This document shows positions 1-8,617 of a DNA stretch of 64,000 nt, one piece after another (position 1 is the stretch's first letter; the number at the start of each line of letters is the position of its first letter). A program made the position numbers and the translations under genes. Origin of the DNA: Zhengella sedimenti (GTDB taxonomy: Bacteria; Pseudomonadota; Alphaproteobacteria; Rhizobiales; Rhizobiaceae); the NCBI RefSeq assembly GCF_046506625.1, contig NZ_JBKFFP010000008.1, forward strand, positions 65,185 to 129,184. The letters run 5' to 3'. The notes beneath the pieces are model-generated. The model saw nothing but the letters and a program-made list of their open reading frames with translations. It was not told the DNA's origin and made no database searches.

Positions 1-510
1 GGCGTTGAAATGTCGTTCTTCCGCATGCTGGCCGAAAACCTCGCGGCGGCGATCTCGGCGGTCTCCGGGCGGGAAATCCCGATGCCGCAGATCGGCCTCG
101 GCCCGATGGTGGACATGACCACGCTGACCGGGATCCATGCCGACCTGTTCCGCCTGAACGGCCGGTGCGGCGAAGCGGTGCGGCCGGTCTGCGTTGCCCT
201 GACCGGCATCTCGCTCGACGGCCTGGCGGTCACCAGCGAAACCCAGCGCCGCAACGTGGAGATGCTCAAGCGGCTGGGCGTGCGCGCCGAGTTCCTGGTC
301 AACCTGAACGACATGACGTTGCGCGACATCGGGCGGCTGGTGCCCGGTTCGGTCATTCCCATTCCGGCGCAGGCTCTGCGCGATTGCGAGATCAGCGTCG
401 GCGGACGGCGAGTGCTTGCCGGCCAGTGCGGCCAGGCCGGCGGCCAGCTCAGCGTGCGGATCAACAGCGCCAACGGCGCCAGGACGAACAATTCCGGAGC
501 AATGCGATGA
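1..510 (+). CDS. fliM: Flagellar motor switch protein FliM, C-terminal part (5' truncated by window)
   Basis: FliM is a C-ring (switch complex) subunit on the cytoplasmic face of the flagellar basal body. It binds phosphorylated CheY and sets rotation direction. The frame is open from base 1, so the start lies outside the window and 169 residues are visible, roughly the C-terminal half of a family protein. The visible part carries the end of the CheC-like middle domain and the SpoA (surface presentation of antigens) domain, roughly residues 85-150, rich in V/I/G with the run LRDIGRLVPGSVIPIP. The stop overlaps the fliN start (ATGA), which implies translational coupling. The order fliM-fliN-fliG-flhB matches rhizobial flagellar loci. 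Confidence 0.9.
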   Translation, partial: GVEMSFFRMLAENLAAAISAVSGREIPMPQIGLGPMVDMTTLTGIHADLFRLNGRCGEAVRPVCVALTGISLDGLAVTSETQRRNVEMLKRLGVRAEFLVNLNDMTLRDIGRLVPGSVIPIPAQALRDCEISVGGRRVLAGQCGQAGGQLSVRINSANGARTNNSGAMR

Positions 511-857
511 GTCCGCTTGAGAAATCGGAACACGACCTCGACCAGGCGATCCGCGAACTGAAAGGCGAGGTCCAGGACACCGCAGTCGGTGCCCGCGGCC
601 GCGAAGAGCCAGGGCCGCAAGGGTCCGGATCGCTGATGAACATCCCGCTGAAGGTGCAGGTGGCCATCGGCGCGGTGGAGATGACGGTGGGCGAACTGTC
701 CAATCTCGGGCCCGGTCAGACCGTATCGCTCAACAAGCTGGTCGGCGATCCGGTGGACATCATCGTCAACGGCACGCGGATCGGCACGGGATTCCTCGTG
801 GCCATTCCCGGCCACACCCCGACCTTCGGACTCAAGATCCACAGCCTGAACGATTGA
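507..857 (+). CDS. fliN: Flagellar motor switch protein FliN
   Basis: FliN is the small C-ring subunit at the base of the switch complex. It also helps dock the export ATPase complex. The protein is 116 residues. A charged N-terminal tail (about residues 1-40) precedes one SpoA domain, with the typical pattern IPLKVQVAIGAVEMTVGEL and then LVGDPVDIIVNGTRIGTGFLV. The start ATG overlaps the fliM stop. The TGA stop overlaps a possible TTG start of fliG. Length and order fit FliN of alphaproteobacteria. Confidence 0.92.
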   Translation: MSPLEKSEHDLDQAIRELKGEVQDTAVGARGREEPGPQGSGSLMNIPLKVQVAIGAVEMTVGELSNLGPGQTVSLNKLVGDPVDIIVNGTRIGTGFLVAIPGHTPTFGLKIHSLND

Positions 858-883
858 CGGCGCAACGGCGGAAGCGTTCCCAG

Positions 884-1879
884 ATGATGCTGACCAAATC
901 CCAGAAGGCCGTCGCCATTCTCGTCGCCATCGGCGCCCCGAAAGCACCGGAACTGCTGAAGCATTTCAAGAGGCACGAGATGAAGGCGCTGCTGGAGATC
1001 GCGCGGGGGTTCCGCAATGTCGAACCGGAGGTACTCGACGAAATCATCCGCGAGTTCGAGGGCGATTTCGCTCAAGGGTCGGGCATCGTCGATTCCGCCG
1101 ACATCATGAACCAGATGCTCATCAAGAGCCTGGGCGAGGAGGAATTCGCCGAACTGACCGACGGCAAGAAGCGGCAACCGGAACAGCGCAAGGAAGACGT
1201 CTGGAGCATCCTTGCCAGGGCCGACTTGGACCGGATCGTCGCCCATGTCACGGGCGAGAACGAGCAGGCCGCTTCCCACATCCTGTCGCGCCTGCCGGAA
1301 TCGCTGACCGCGCAGGTCCTGCAGAAGCTGGACAAGGCGCGCAGGGCCAGCCTCGTGGCGCGCATGCTGACGGCCAAGGACGTGCGTCCGGAAGCCGCGC
1401 TGCTGATCGAGGAAAGCGTGCGCCAGGTCTTCGGCGGAACCGCGAGCGCAGGGCCGGTCAACGAGCCGGGCCGGCTGGCAACCGTCCTCAACGAGATGGA
1501 ACGCGACCTGCTCGACGATCTGCTCGACGACCTGCAGGAACGCGTCGAACCGCGCCAGCTTGCCTCGGTCACGTCGCGCCTGTTCCGTTTCGACGACATC
1601 GTGCGCCTCGACCAGGATGCGCGTGCCAGCGTCCTGGACGCCATGGAAGCAACCGTTCTGACGGACGCCCTGCGCGGCGCCGGGGAGGAGATTCGCGAAG
1701 CCATCCTGTCGGCCATCGGCCAGCGCAGCCGCCGCATGATCGAATCCGACCTGGCCTCCGGCGCGAAAGGCAATCCACAGGTGGTCGCCGATGCACGCCG
1801 GGCGATCGTGGCCACCGTCCTCGACAAGATCGACAAGGGCGAGATCACGCTCGGCGAAACCGGCGAAATGGCAGCCTGA
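884..1879 (+). CDS. fliG: Flagellar motor switch protein FliG
   Basis: FliG is the switch-complex subunit that contacts the MS ring (FliF) and, through its C-terminal charged ridge, the MotA stator to produce torque. From the ATG at 884 it is 331 residues, the usual size. It begins MMLTKSQKAVAILVAIG, which matches the FliG N-terminus. Armadillo-like middle and C-terminal repeats follow, the last with the charged stretch RSRRMIESDL near residue 285. A TTG at 854, overlapping the fliN stop, would add ten basic residues. I prefer the ATG because homology begins there, but coupling from 854 is possible. Confidence 0.9.
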   Translation: MMLTKSQKAVAILVAIGAPKAPELLKHFKRHEMKALLEIARGFRNVEPEVLDEIIREFEGDFAQGSGIVDSADIMNQMLIKSLGEEEFAELTDGKKRQPEQRKEDVWSILARADLDRIVAHVTGENEQAASHILSRLPESLTAQVLQKLDKARRASLVARMLTAKDVRPEAALLIEESVRQVFGGTASAGPVNEPGRLATVLNEMERDLLDDLLDDLQERVEPRQLASVTSRLFRFDDIVRLDQDARASVLDAMEATVLTDALRGAGEEIREAILSAIGQRSRRMIESDLASGAKGNPQVVADARRAIVATVLDKIDKGEITLGETGEMAA

Positions 1880-1893
1880 CGGGCTGAGCGGCG

Positions 1894-2955
1894 ATGTCGG
1901 AACAACCGGACAAGGAAAGCAAGACAGAGGCGCCAACGGAGAAGAAGATCCGTGACGCGCTGGAGAAGGGCCAGACCGCTTTCTCGCGGGAAGCCCCGCT
2001 CTTCGCCTCGCTGCTGGCCACGGCCGGTTTCATGGCGCTGTTCTCCACGCCCTCGACCATGGTCATCACCGAGCGGCTTGCCCATTTCATGAGCCATGCC
2101 CACGACATCCGTCTCGACACCGGGCTGGACGCCACCAACGCGCTGGCGGCGATCTTCGGGCCGATGCTGACCACGCTGCTGCCTCTCTTCGCCGTGCTTG
2201 CGGTGGCCGGCATCGCGGCCTCGGCTGCCCAGAACACGCCACGCATGGTTCGCGACCGCATCCTGCCGAAGTGGTCGAACGTCTCGCCGGCCAGCGGCTG
2301 GAAACGCGTCTTCGGCAAGCGCGGCTTCATCGAATTTCTGAAATCGCTGGTCAAGATCGGATTCGCCTTCGCGGTTGTCATCTTCTTCATGCGCGACCGC
2401 ATGGAGGCGCTAGTGGGTTATGTGAACCTCCATCCGCTGGCCATGCTGCACCTGCTGGAGCAGAACGTCGTCTTCCTGCTGACGCTGGTCTGCGCCTTCA
2501 TGGCGGTGGTGACGGCCATCGACATCTTCGCCTCCCGCTTCCTCTGGTATGAAGAGTTGCGCATGACGCGCCAGGAAGTGAAGGACGAACACAAGCAGGC
2601 AGAGGGCGATCCCCTGGTCAAGGCGCGCATCCGGTCGATCGCCCGGGCGCGGGCGCGCAGCCGGATGATGAGCGCGGTTCCGACCGCAACGCTGGTGATC
2701 GCCAACCCGACGCATTTTGCCATCGCCCTGCGCTACCAGCCGGAGCGGGATGCCGCTCCCGTGGTGGTGGCCAAGGGCACCGACGAGATCGCGCTGAGGA
2801 TCCGGGCGCTCGCCGAGGCCAACGGCGTGCCCGTCTTCGAAAGGGTGGAACTGGCACGCAGTCTCTACAAGGTGGTCAAGGTCGACCAGATCATCCCGCA
2901 AGCCTTCTACAAGGCGGTCGCGGAACTGGTGCGCTATGTCTACAGCAGAAAGTGA
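1894..2955 (+). CDS. flhB: Flagellar type III export protein FlhB
   Basis: FlhB is an inner-membrane export-gate component that switches substrate specificity from rod/hook to filament when FliK signals hook completion. The protein is 353 residues. A basic N-terminus is followed by four hydrophobic segments (roughly 35-55, 85-110, 150-170, 185-215) and a cytoplasmic domain with the autocleavage motif NPTH at residues 271-274 and the conserved LRYQPERDAAPVVVAKG. It starts 14 nt after fliG. FliK, its partner, is encoded on the opposite strand about 1.7 kb downstream. Confidence 0.95.
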   Translation: MSEQPDKESKTEAPTEKKIRDALEKGQTAFSREAPLFASLLATAGFMALFSTPSTMVITERLAHFMSHAHDIRLDTGLDATNALAAIFGPMLTTLLPLFAVLAVAGIAASAAQNTPRMVRDRILPKWSNVSPASGWKRVFGKRGFIEFLKSLVKIGFAFAVVIFFMRDRMEALVGYVNLHPLAMLHLLEQNVVFLLTLVCAFMAVVTAIDIFASRFLWYEELRMTRQEVKDEHKQAEGDPLVKARIRSIARARARSRMMSAVPTATLVIANPTHFAIALRYQPERDAAPVVVAKGTDEIALRIRALAEANGVPVFERVELARSLYKVVKVDQIIPQAFYKAVAELVRYVYSRK

Positions 2956-2961
2956 TCAGGC

Positions 2962-3396
2962 ATGAAACCGGACGATCTGAAAGCAACACGTGAACGGCTC
3001 ATTGCCCGTGGCATCCGTGATTTCATCGCCGAACTGCAGATGGTCAGTCCGGAATACTACATCGCCTTCATCACGGTGGGCATGCACGCCTCGCTGGAGG
3101 ACCTGGTCAATTCCTGCGCCGAGCTTTACTTCGAGCCCGGCTTCATCCGGCTCGGGCAGGGCAGCAGCGTGACGGCAGACTGGACCACGCCGCCAAGGGT
3201 CATGCTCGATATCGAACTGGAGAGCCCGGACATGCGGGCCTACCTCCAGGTGGCGCTGGAACGCAACAGCGCCAAGGTCTGCCTGAACTACATCCAGTTC
3301 ACGACCGGCCACGACCTCCCGGAGCGGAACACCGAACATCTGGCCATGGCCATGCAGCGGCACGGCAAGGTTCCCGCGATGAGCCGCTGCCGCTGA
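2962..3396 (+). CDS. Conserved small protein of unknown function downstream of flhB
   Basis: This 144-residue soluble protein starts 6 nt after flhB, so it is probably in the same transcript. I do not recognise a domain. It has no signal peptide or membrane segment. The N-terminal third is helical (IRDFIAELQMVSPEYY), and the middle looks like alternating strands (VMLDIELESPDMRAYLQVAL). Its position suggests a motility accessory protein, but that rests only on the neighbour. A possible ribosome site is the ATCAGGC just before the ATG. Confidence 0.65.
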   Translation: MKPDDLKATRERLIARGIRDFIAELQMVSPEYYIAFITVGMHASLEDLVNSCAELYFEPGFIRLGQGSSVTADWTTPPRVMLDIELESPDMRAYLQVALERNSAKVCLNYIQFTTGHDLPERNTEHLAMAMQRHGKVPAMSRCR

Positions 3397-3667
3397 GCCC
3401 TACGGCTCGGGCGGCGTATGATTACCGGTTTCATTGCGCAATCGTTCGATTGCCGGACACGGGATTCACCCCGATTTAAGTGCCGTGTGTCAGCATGATC
3501 ACGGGAATGATTCCCCATCGGCGACCGGGATGCGACCGGGACGGCATCGGCGCGGACGGGACTACCCGGCAAACCCGTGCGGCCTTGCGCCCCCACCGCG
3601 CGGGGGAAACCCGAAGAGCAAGCCAGCGATGCCCGGAAGAACAAAAAGACGACCGACGGGGGACACA

Positions 3668-4699
3668 ATGGAAGGCCTCAAGCGAACGCTGCTCACGGAG
3701 CTTGCCCGCCAGAATTCCGTTCTGGAAGTTGTCATGGCCTGCGTGGCACAGGGAATCGCGTTGTACGACCGGAAACTCAATCTCGTCCTGCACAACGAAA
3801 AGTACCTCTCGCTCTACGACGTTCCGCAGGAAACATCGCTTGTGGGCACCAACAAGCTCGACATGCTGGCCATGCGCGCCGACCGGGGCATCTACAGCGA
3901 AGAGAGCTTCAGGCAATATCTCGCCCATCTCCATGAAATGCTCTCGCACCGAGACCCGATGCGCACGGTCTGCGAACTGACAAACGGACGGGTGATCGAG
4001 GTCAACGCCGCGCCGATGGAGGACGGCGGCTGGCTTTGCACGCACCATGACATCACGGCACAGCACAAGCTTCAGAAGACCATCGAGCACGTGGCCTGCA
4101 CCGACGAGCTGACCGGTCTCTACAACCGCCGCGTCATGGAAAAGGTGTGCAAGGAGGCCTTTGCCCGCTGCGAACCGGGCTGCGGAACGTCACTGGTGCT
4201 GCTGGATCTCGACGGGTTCAAGCAGGTCAACGACGTGTATGGTCATTTCGAGGGTGATCACATCCTCAAGCAGGTGGCCGGACGCCTGCGGGCGGGCGCC
4301 CGGCGCGAAGACACCATCATCCGGCTGGGCGGCGACGAATTCGCAGTGGTCCAGCCGCGCATCGGCACCGCCCGCGATGCCGAGAACGCCGCCTACGCGC
4401 TCATGGAACGGTTCCAGGAGGAATTCGACATCGACGGTCGGCATGTCTTCGTGGGATGCAGCGTCGGCCTTGCCTATTGCGATACGGACACGGCGGACCT
4501 GAAGACGATGCTGAACGAGGCCGACCGGGCGCTCTACCGGTCCAAGGGCAAGGGCGACGGTTCGATCCATTTGGCGCGCTTCGACAGGAACGGCCCCCAT
4601 TTCAAGACGCTGACCCGCGAAGAGGCGCTGGGACGAATGCCGCCGGGCGCCTTCACGCCGATGCCCGCTGAAGCCATCGTCTGGAACGGCTACACGTAA
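3668..4699 (+). CDS. PAS-GGDEF diguanylate cyclase
   Basis: Predicted to make cyclic di-GMP from two GTP. The protein is 343 residues. A PAS-like sensor (about 15-130, with GIALYDRKLNLVLHNEKY) is followed by a GGDEF domain (about 140-305). The active-site motif GGDEF is intact at 221-225, and the product-inhibition I-site RxxD lies at 212-215, five residues upstream, as in feedback-controlled cyclases. There is no membrane segment, so it senses a cytoplasmic signal. I chose the ATG at 3668 because GGGGGA lies just upstream and the open frame before it is low-complexity and not protein-like. Its 3' end overlaps fliK head-on by 10 bp. The location suggests it tunes the swimming-to-sessile switch. 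Confidence 0.88.
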   Translation: MEGLKRTLLTELARQNSVLEVVMACVAQGIALYDRKLNLVLHNEKYLSLYDVPQETSLVGTNKLDMLAMRADRGIYSEESFRQYLAHLHEMLSHRDPMRTVCELTNGRVIEVNAAPMEDGGWLCTHHDITAQHKLQKTIEHVACTDELTGLYNRRVMEKVCKEAFARCEPGCGTSLVLLDLDGFKQVNDVYGHFEGDHILKQVAGRLRAGARREDTIIRLGGDEFAVVQPRIGTARDAENAAYALMERFQEEFDIDGRHVFVGCSVGLAYCDTDTADLKTMLNEADRALYRSKGKGDGSIHLARFDRNGPHFKTLTREEALGRMPPGAFTPMPAEAIVWNGYT

Positions 4700-6024
4700 A
4701 TGACACCGGAGGCGCGACGCCCGGTCTGATCCTGCCGATCCGGCGCGCGGTCCTCACCCTGTTGCCGGCCCGAACCGCGCCCGTCCGGGTACGCCGTCGC
4801 GCCACCGCGACCCTCGCGCGCTTCCGCCTGTCCGCCGGCGGCGAAGTCCTGGGCCAGGGCCCGTTCCTGCCCCCCACCCTGAAGCGCGCCTGGCGCCGGC
4901 TGCGACTGGTGCGCGCCCGTCACGCGCAATTCGGCGACGGTGCAGCCCTGATGGCGAAGCCAGTCGGCAACGCCGTCAGCGTCCAGTTCGAGCAGACGCC
5001 GGCCTTCCTGCGTCTCGGCCCGGATCTCGACAACGAGGCCCTCGCTGCCCTGCCGCAGCGTCACGGCGACATGCCCCAGATGCTCCGGCTTGAGCTGGAT
5101 CCGCATCGTCTTTTGGGACGCATGGGCCAGCACGCTTCCATCCGGCAGCCGGTCCTGCCCGGCGGCGTCCGGCCGGCCGAGGGAGGATGCCAGATCACCG
5201 ATCGAGGTGGCCAGCGATCGCGTGTCGACGGCCGGCATCGAGGACGTCATCAAGCCGGCAGGGGAAACCTGCGCGGCCGGCGCGGGTGCCTGTTTCGCAT
5301 TTCCAGGCACGGGCTCGTCGACGCGCGAAGCCGCGCCGTCCCGCGACGCCGCCCTTTGAGCCGGTTCCTGCATTGGCGCCGGTGAGGGACGGTCCGGCAC
5401 CGGGGCAAGCAAAACCTGCCTGCCTCCGGCGTCCGGACCCGGCATGGCCGTTGTAGCCGCCCGCAAGAGCCCATTGCTGCCCTCGCCCGGTTTCGATGCC
5501 GGCGGCAAGACCGGTTCCGTCGCCGCTCGCGCCGCCGCTCCGGCCATGATTTCGGATGCGGCAGGCGTTGTGAACGCTGCGCCCGCAAACGCGGCCGGTT
5601 CGCGCCCCTGGCGTGACGTTCCGGTCGAAGCGGGGGGCCCTGCCGTCACGGCAGCTGTCATGACCGCGAACGCCGGCAGCACGGGCAGGTCAGGCATGGC
5701 GCCTTGCATCCCGGCGGCATCGCCGTCCGGGTTTCCTTCTTCGCGGGAGACGCCGCCATCCTCCGCCTCCGGCGCATCCGCGACAGGTCCGGCTCCGGCG
5801 CGCAGGACGGGCGTGAAATACCCGGCAACGGCGGGTTTTCCCGGCGGCATCGACTTGCGCTCGCCGTCTCCGCTGGCCAACAGCGCGGAAAAGGCCTGGC
5901 CTTGCGCACCCTTCCCGGGCGGCGCCTCACGCGTCTGCTGCGCGGAAGCGCTTTCCCTGTTGCCCGCGGCGGCGGCGGGATGCGCGCCCAGGGCAAAGGG
6001 GGGCGGCTTCAGCAAAGACATCAT
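4690..6024 (-). CDS. fliK: Flagellar hook-length control protein FliK
   Basis: FliK is a secreted ruler that measures hook length and triggers the FlhB specificity switch. The protein is 444 residues. A long Ala/Pro/Gly-rich disordered N-terminal two thirds is followed by the compact Flg_hook domain, about 285-375, with the diagnostic stretch MRIQLKPEHLGHVAVTL. A Gly/Gln-rich tail follows. The start overlaps the motC stop (ATGA). It is the last gene of the fliF operon. A second ATG one codon downstream is equally possible. Confidence 0.88.
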   Translation of the reverse strand: MMSLLKPPPFALGAHPAAAAGNRESASAQQTREAPPGKGAQGQAFSALLASGDGERKSMPPGKPAVAGYFTPVLRAGAGPVADAPEAEDGGVSREEGNPDGDAAGMQGAMPDLPVLPAFAVMTAAVTAGPPASTGTSRQGREPAAFAGAAFTTPAASEIMAGAAARAATEPVLPPASKPGEGSNGLLRAATTAMPGPDAGGRQVLLAPVPDRPSPAPMQEPAQRAASRDGAASRVDEPVPGNAKQAPAPAAQVSPAGLMTSSMPAVDTRSLATSIGDLASSLGRPDAAGQDRLPDGSVLAHASQKTMRIQLKPEHLGHVAVTLRQGSEGLVVEIRAETQEGRRLLELDADGVADWLRHQGCTVAELRVTGAHQSQPAPGALQGGGQERALAQDFAAGGQAEAREGRGGATAYPDGRGSGRQQGEDRAPDRQDQTGRRASGVIYV

Positions 6025-7430
6025 TTCGGCAAGTTCCTCAAGAGTTCGTCCACGGCTTTCATCTGCTCGCTCGCCTTGTCGAACAGCGGTTTCAGATCGG
6101 CGATCGCCCCGGCTTCCACGCCCTCGCGGGTTTCCATGCCGGTTTCTCCGGCCGACAGCGGCGGCGCTTGTCCGGCACCCGCGCCAGGCAGCGGACTTTC
6201 CACCCTTCCCCCCGCGGCCGGCGACCGGGCGTCCGGTGCCAGGGATACGCCTTCGCCGGGCTTGCCGTCGGCCGGGTCATCCCCGAGCGCCGACGTGATC
6301 ATTGCTGCGGACTCCGGATCGCCATCGGTCGCCTCGCGCACTGCATGGAGCGCGGCATCGAGCAATTCCCGGTCCGCCGGCGGCACGCTGTCCCGGTCCA
6401 CATGCCTGAGCATGCCCCAGGCCTTGACCAGCCGGCCCTTGGCCACCTGCGACATGCCGGCATAGAGATGCGCGCGCTGGACCCGCTCGTCGGCACTGTC
6501 GGCCAGATCGGAGAGCAGGCTCGCCGACACGATGTCGGCGATTTCGTCGCGACCGGCGATCAGGGCGTCCCGCGAAAGGCGCATCTTGACCGTGACGCGC
6601 GCATCCTCCGGCAGAAGATCGAGCACCACGCGGATGCCGTCATCGGTCGGCAACCGGATGACGCCTTGCATGAAGAATTTCAGGAACTGCCCGAAATAGG
6701 GCGAGGTGGCGAAGCGGTTGGCATAGGAGGCCGCTGCCCGGTGGAACGCCGGCGCATCGCCGGAACCGGCATGCAGCCATACGAGGCGGCGCAGCGCCAC
6801 TTCCTCCAGCAATGTTCCGGGCGCCAGAAGCCGGACGAGATCGAAGTTGCGGACCGCTACCTCCCGATTCTCGGCCATGGCCGCATTGCCCTTCGCCATG
6901 GCGACATAGGCGCCCAGGGGCAGTGGCAGGGCGAGCGGATCGATGGTTTCGAAGCGCGACAGCGCCGCGCGCGTCTCGCGGCGCAGATATGACACCACCG
7001 CCCGCGAAAGTTCCGCGTCCGGATGGTCCCCGGGCACGAAGGAAAGCACCTGGACGGCGGCCACCGGATCACCCCCGGCCAGGCCGAACAGGAGGACGGG
7101 GCCGATGTCTGTTTCCGGCAGGATCGGCTTGCCGCGCATGGCAAGCAGCTGCTCACGCATCATCCGCAGGATATCGGACTGAAGCTTGAGGGCGCTGCGC
7201 TCACCCTTCACGATGCTGTCCTGAACCTGAAAAAGACCCGACAAGAGCGCGGCCGCGCCTGGCAGCACCGAGGCGCGGGGTTCGGGAAGGGGCGGCGGGG
7301 GCGGCGCGGCCTCTCCGCCGGTCCTGTCCCGCGCCTCATGGCCGGAAACCGGGCCGTTGTCCTCGGCGGCGGCGGAGACGGTCACGGCGAACGCCAGGAA
7401 AGCCGCAAGGCAGAGGCGGTGACCGATCAC
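6021..7430 (-). CDS. motC: Periplasmic motility protein MotC
   Basis: MotC is a periplasmic protein of rhizobia and relatives, encoded with motB and needed for motor function. It is thought to assist stator (MotB) folding or stability. The protein is 469 residues. A signal peptide spans about 1-22 (LCLAAFLAFAVTVSAAAE), a Pro-rich stretch lies at 42-52, and a helical repeat-type body runs to about 370. The C-terminal linker is Ala/Gly/Pro-rich and ends in KPLFDKASEQMKAVDELLRNL. Both junctions (motB stop/motC start, motC stop/fliK start) are ATGA overlaps. Confidence 0.85.
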   Translation of the reverse strand: MIGHRLCLAAFLAFAVTVSAAAEDNGPVSGHEARDRTGGEAAPPPPPLPEPRASVLPGAAALLSGLFQVQDSIVKGERSALKLQSDILRMMREQLLAMRGKPILPETDIGPVLLFGLAGGDPVAAVQVLSFVPGDHPDAELSRAVVSYLRRETRAALSRFETIDPLALPLPLGAYVAMAKGNAAMAENREVAVRNFDLVRLLAPGTLLEEVALRRLVWLHAGSGDAPAFHRAAASYANRFATSPYFGQFLKFFMQGVIRLPTDDGIRVVLDLLPEDARVTVKMRLSRDALIAGRDEIADIVSASLLSDLADSADERVQRAHLYAGMSQVAKGRLVKAWGMLRHVDRDSVPPADRELLDAALHAVREATDGDPESAAMITSALGDDPADGKPGEGVSLAPDARSPAAGGRVESPLPGAGAGQAPPLSAGETGMETREGVEAGAIADLKPLFDKASEQMKAVDELLRNLPK

Positions 7431-8617
7431 TGTTCGATCTCCAGCAGCAATTCGATGCGGCGGTTGGAGTCGTCATAGGGATCTTCCGGCACACGCAGCT
7501 TGCGGTCCGCGAAACCGGTGATCTGCGAAATACGCGTCTCGGCGAAGCCCGCGCGCTTGAGCATGAAGAAGGCGGCGCGGGCGCGATCCATGGACAGGCG
7601 CCAGTTGTCGTCGTTTTCGGCGCGGATCGGCCGCCCGTCCGTATGGCCGAAGATACGAACCTTCCCCGGCTGCCCGGACAGCACCCGGGAGACCGCGTCC
7701 ATTGCCCGGACAAGCGGTTCACGGGGGACAGCGGAACCGATCTCGAACATGGGGAAACCGAGCTGGTCGGTCAGCGAGATCATCACACCGCCATCCTGCG
7801 GCTGCACCTCCAGCCTGTAGAGCTGGCCCGAGGCAGGCCCGAGTGCCTTCTCCAGCGCTTCCCGGATCGTCTCGGAGACAGCCGCCACGGCATCCGCCAT
7901 CTCTTCCTGCGGGGCTTTGCCGACGTCGGCGCCGGTCTCTCCCTCACGCCCGCTGTCCGCTTGCGGGGCAGGTCCGGCGGCCTTGTCCTTCCCGTCCGGG
8001 CTCGCGGACAATCCAGCCGCCTCCCCGCCTTCCTCCCGGTTGGCCCCCGTTTCCTGTCCGGAGGCACCCGCTTCACCGGATGCCCTGCTGCCATCCTGTT
8101 CCCAATTGCCCGACGGCGCCCAGTACTCGGCGGCAAGGGGATCGACGAAGCCGTCGGTCGGAGCGCCGCTGTCGCGCGAAAAGGGCTCCGGCACAGCGAC
8201 GGCGGGAAAGTCGGTCACGTCCGGCGGGCCGGCTATGACCTCCAGGCTCCTGACCGGATCGGCGAAGAACGCGTCCTCGCTCATGGTTTCCACCGGCGTA
8301 TTGCCGGCCACGTGCGGCAAGTCGGCCTTGCCCTCCTGTCCGGTGTTGTCGCCGGTTGCCGGTCCGCCCTCGTTCTCCTGCAAGCCCTTCTCGCTGCGAT
8401 TGCGCTCGACCAGCTTGATCGGGTTGAAATAGCTGGCCACCGACCGCTTTGTCTCCTCATTGGCGGCATTGATGAGCCAGAGCACGAGGAAGAGCGCCAT
8501 CATGGCGGTCATGAAATCAGCGAAGGCGATCTTCCAGGCTCCGCCGTGATGACCGTCCTCGCCCTCGCCGCTACGCTTGACGATGATGATTTCCTGAGCG
8601 TTGGCCCCGTCATTCAT
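7427..8617 (-). CDS. motB: Flagellar stator protein MotB
   Basis: MotB is the stator subunit that anchors the MotA/MotB proton channel to peptidoglycan. From the ATG at 8617 it is 396 residues. The membrane segment (about 30-50) is preceded by AWKIAFADFMTAMMALFLVLW and contains the proton-binding Asp of the family in FADFMTAMM. A very long acidic Gly/Pro/Ala linker follows, then the C-terminal OmpA-like peptidoglycan domain with GHTDGRPI and NRRIELLLEI. An in-frame upstream ATG at 8653 would add 12 unconserved residues inside the previous gene. motA is expected upstream of fliM, outside the window. Confidence 0.92.
   Translation of the reverse strand: MNDGANAQEIIIVKRSGEGEDGHHGGAWKIAFADFMTAMMALFLVLWLINAANEETKRSVASYFNPIKLVERNRSEKGLQENEGGPATGDNTGQEGKADLPHVAGNTPVETMSEDAFFADPVRSLEVIAGPPDVTDFPAVAVPEPFSRDSGAPTDGFVDPLAAEYWAPSGNWEQDGSRASGEAGASGQETGANREEGGEAAGLSASPDGKDKAAGPAPQADSGREGETGADVGKAPQEEMADAVAAVSETIREALEKALGPASGQLYRLEVQPQDGGVMISLTDQLGFPMFEIGSAVPREPLVRAMDAVSRVLSGQPGKVRIFGHTDGRPIRAENDDNWRLSMDRARAAFFMLKRAGFAETRISQITGFADRKLRVPEDPYDDSNRRIELLLEIEQ

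Noticed and set aside
716..1936. Long open frame opposite fliN/fliG/flhB
   Set aside because: It lies wholly antisense to well-supported genes and has no recognisable domain.
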